9,001 nucleotides of DNA from Phascolarctobacterium sp. (GTDB lineage: Bacteria > Bacillota > Negativicutes > Acidaminococcales > Acidaminococcaceae). The notes below the pieces were generated by a model. That model did not search any database and was not told where the DNA came from. It saw only the letters and a list, made by a program, of their open reading frames with translations. The stretch spans positions 1-9,001 of the forward strand of contig JAKSOJ010000037.1 in assembly GCA_024405645.1 (NCBI GenBank). The letters are read 5' to 3'. This document shows positions 7,465-9,001 of this stretch, one piece after another. How positions within the stretch are numbered: position 1 is the stretch's first letter; each line of letters opens with the position of its first letter. The translations under genes and the position numbers were made by a program.

Positions 7465-8598
7465 ATGTCCATTAATTCAAGAGAAGCAATCAAGAATGCT
7501 AAGCGCATTGTTGTAAAAGTAGGTACTTCTAGCATTACCTATGCCAATGGTAAGCGTAATTTCGGACAAATAGATAGAATCGCAAGAGATATTTCCAATT
7601 TGCAAAATATGGGCAAGGAAATGATTCTCGTAACTAGTGGTGCAGTTGCAGTTGGTGTGGACCGCTTAGGTTTGCCTGCAAAACCAACTAGTATTCCTGG
7701 TAAACAAGCATGCGCAGCGGTTGGTCAAGGCGTACTCATGCATACATATGAGCAAATCTTTGCTGATTATGGTCAAATTGTAGCGCAAGTATTGATTACC
7801 AAAACTGAATCCATTGACCGCAATCGTTATACCAATTCTCGTAATACTTTTATGGAGCTTTTAAAACAAAGAGTAATTCCCATTGTTAACGAGAATGACG
7901 TTGTAGCTTTAGAAGAATTAAAGATTGGCGATAACGATAATATGTCTGCTCTGGTAGCGGGTATCGTTGATGCTGATTTGGTAATTATCCTTTCTGATAT
8001 AGATGGCCTTTATACTGCGAATCCACAAACTCATCCAGATGCAAAGCTCGTTCCTGAGGTTTTGGAAATTACTCCGGAAATTGAAGCAAGTGCTGGTGGC
8101 GTCGGTTCTTCTCGCGGAACTGGTGGCATGTACACCAAGATTCAAGCGGCAAAGGCTGCCACTTCCTCTGGCATTGACTTGATTATTGCTAGTGGTACTG
8201 AAAAAGATGTTATAACTAGAATTGCTTCTGGTGAAAATCTTGGTACACTGTTTGTTAGTCGCGAAAATAGACTACAGTTTAGAAAACGCTGGTTAGCTTT
8301 TGGTGCTAGAATTTATGGTTCCATTATCGTTGATGCTGGCTGTACAAGAGCTATTCATAAACAAGGTGGTTGTAGCATTCTTCCCGCTGGTATTACAGCA
8401 GTTACTGGCGAATTTTTGCCAGGTTCTACAATTTCTGTAGTGGATTCTGATGGACATGAGCTAGCTCGTGGCTTGTCTCACTATTCATCTGAAGAGCTTG
8501 CTCTTATCAAAGGATGTAAATCGTCTGATATTGAGGCGATTTTAGGGCATAAGCAGTATGACGAAGTTATTCATCGCGATGACCTTGTTATTCTTTAA
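7465..8598 (+). CDS. proB: Glutamate 5-kinase with PUA domain
   Basis: First step of proline synthesis: ATP-dependent phosphorylation of L-glutamate to gamma-glutamyl phosphate in the cytosol. The 377-residue protein has an amino-acid kinase domain (about 10-265) and a C-terminal PUA domain (about 280-360), the common full-length form. Visible signatures are VVKVGTSSIT (16-25), LVTSGAVAVG (55-64), VNENDVV (141-147), GDNDNMSALVA (155-165), LSDIDGLYTANP (176-187) and GTGGMYTKIQAA (218-229). I chose ATG 7465 with AGGTGA at 7455-7460; the frame stays open upstream to 7384 inside obgE, but that extension has no family match. Proline feedback inhibition is usual for this enzyme. It is expected to share the obgE transcript, and proA follows after a 288-base repeat-filled gap. 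Confidence 0.97.
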   Translation: MSINSREAIKNAKRIVVKVGTSSITYANGKRNFGQIDRIARDISNLQNMGKEMILVTSGAVAVGVDRLGLPAKPTSIPGKQACAAVGQGVLMHTYEQIFADYGQIVAQVLITKTESIDRNRYTNSRNTFMELLKQRVIPIVNENDVVALEELKIGDNDNMSALVAGIVDADLVIILSDIDGLYTANPQTHPDAKLVPEVLEITPEIEASAGGVGSSRGTGGMYTKIQAAKAATSSGIDLIIASGTEKDVITRIASGENLGTLFVSRENRLQFRKRWLAFGARIYGSIIVDAGCTRAIHKQGGCSILPAGITAVTGEFLPGSTISVVDSDGHELARGLSHYSSEELALIKGCKSSDIEAILGHKQYDEVIHRDDLVIL

Positions 8599-8604
8599 TA
8601 GATG

Positions 8605-8706
8605 AAAACGTCCATAGTAGGTCATCTGCGTTGTTGGGATTCGTCGACGTACTACATAGTACGCCTTCCTCATCCCGCCTAGCATCTAACCCACTCTGAA
8701 CGTTTT
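8605..8706. repeat. Palindromic intergenic repeat, unit 1 (102 bases)
   Basis: An imperfect palindrome of two 50-base arms around CA at 8655-8656. The outer ends are exact (AAAACGT at 8605-8611, ACGTTTT at 8700-8706), and so is the centre (CGTACTA at 8648-8654, TAGTACG at 8657-8663). Between them the arms align without gaps, with scattered matches such as AGT-GG-T and TGC. It starts 6 bases after the proB stop. No open frame or transposase is present. It looks like a REP/MITE-like non-coding repeat; I recall similar CGTACT..AGTACG-centred palindromes in other bacteria but cannot verify this. Confidence 0.85.
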
Positions 8707-8708
8707 GG

Positions 8709-8812
8709 GAATTGTTTATAGAAGGTTACCTGCTTTGTCAGCCCTCCTAGACGTACGCTTTTTAGTACGCCGTCGTCGGGCTTCCTTGCATCTGACCCAC
8801 TCTAAAAGTTTT
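8709..8812. repeat. Palindromic intergenic repeat, unit 2 (about 104 bases, diverged)
   Basis: A second copy placed directly after unit 1. Its left arm aligns to that of unit 1 (ATAGAAGGTTACCTGCTTTG at 8718-8737 against ATAGTAGGTCATCTGCGTTG). Its right arm (GCATCTGACCCACTCT at 8788-8803, then AAAAGTTTT) matches GCATCTAACCCACTCT of unit 1. The inner stem differs but still pairs: GCCC (8741-8744) with GGGC (8778-8781), and GACGTAC with GTACGCCGTC around GCTTTTTA. Boundaries are good to a few bases. Confidence 0.75.
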
Positions 8813-8821
8813 GACAATGCT

Positions 8822-8852
8822 AAACGTCCATAGTAGGTCATCTGCGTTGTTG
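8822..8852. repeat. Palindromic intergenic repeat, unit 3 (31-base left-arm fragment)
   Basis: These 31 bases are identical to the left arm of unit 1 (8606-8636), beginning AAACGTCCATAGTAGG. After TTGTTG the match stops and AT-rich sequence leads into the proA ribosome site. It is a half-element, either a remnant of a third unit or a partial duplication of the first. Confidence 0.9.
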
Positions 8853-8886
8853 AAAATAAAATTATATTTAGATTTTCGAGGAAAGT

Positions 8887-9001
8887 ATGGAGATTTATGA
8901 TTTAGTTAAGGCTAAAGCGCATGCTGCAAAAAAGGCATCTGTTAAGCTGGCTGTTTTGGATACAGAAGCAAAAAATAAGGCGCTTTTGGCTATGGCGCAA
9001 G
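8887..9001 (+). CDS. proA: Gamma-glutamyl phosphate reductase, N-terminal part (cut by window end)
   Basis: Second enzyme of proline synthesis: NADPH-dependent reduction of gamma-glutamyl phosphate to glutamate 5-semialdehyde. Only 38 codons are inside the window. The visible residues start MEIYDLVKAKAHAAKKAS and continue with an LAVLDTEAKNKALLAMA stretch, which fits the N-terminal helices of ProA (AA..AS..LA.L....KN..L..MA pattern). The start is ATG 8887 with GAGG at 8878-8881. Its position after proB on the same strand strongly supports the call. The active-site cysteine lies beyond the window, so catalytic integrity cannot be judged. Confidence 0.88.
   Translation, partial: MEIYDLVKAKAHAAKKASVKLAVLDTEAKNKALLAMAQ

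Noticed and set aside
8605..8852. CRISPR array
   Set aside because: There are only two full units and one half unit, each about 100 bases and internally palindromic, with no regular short repeat-spacer pattern and no cas gene.
8599..8886. Insertion sequence or gene remnant
   Set aside because: No transposase-like reading frame and no clear target-site duplication were seen; the sequence is accounted for by palindromic repeats and an AT-rich leader.

Overview
The window reads as ordinary core-chromosome DNA of a low-GC Firmicute-type bacterium. All ten genes are on the + strand, Shine-Dalgarno sites are mostly strong (GGAGG/AGGAG type), and the cluster order tsaE-tsaB-rimI-tsaD followed further on by obgE-proB-proA is typical of Firmicutes. 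My best guess is a Negativicute (diderm, e.g. Acidaminococcaceae/Selenomonadales). That rests on gene-order impression and general sequence feel, not on a decisive marker.

Layout. (1) 1-1282, cell-envelope pair: the C-terminal part of a zinc N-acetylmuramoyl-L-alanine amidase (its 5' end lies outside the window) and a small GerMN-domain lipoprotein, closed by an intrinsic terminator. (2) 1302-3909, tightly packed t6A cluster: tsaE, tsaB, rimI and tsaD, with overlaps of 7 and 25 bases and a 6-base gap. TsaB, TsaD and TsaE make the N6-threonylcarbamoyl group on A37 of ANN-decoding tRNAs; RimI is a protein N-acetyltransferase carried with them. (3) 3910-4088, a gene-free 179-base stretch holding three perfect DnaA boxes and two weaker ones, all in one orientation. 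(4) 4089-6075, a two-gene signalling unit: a soluble HisKA_2-type histidine kinase and an ANTAR-domain response regulator (PdtaS/PdtaR or EutW/EutV type), closed by a strong terminator. (5) 6078-9001, a new transcription unit with a recognisable promoter: obgE (ribosome-associated GTPase), proB and the start of proA (first two steps of proline synthesis from glutamate).

The 288 bases between proB and proA are filled by an array of imperfect palindromic repeats: two roughly 100-base units and one 31-base half-unit. It lies inside what should be a single transcript.

The parts that go beyond routine annotation are the helically phased DnaA-box cluster downstream of tsaD, the palindromic array inside the proBA operon, and a possible attenuator-like alternative pairing between the end of the GerMN gene and tsaE. 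I found no mobile-element gene, CRISPR array, phage gene, rRNA or tRNA.
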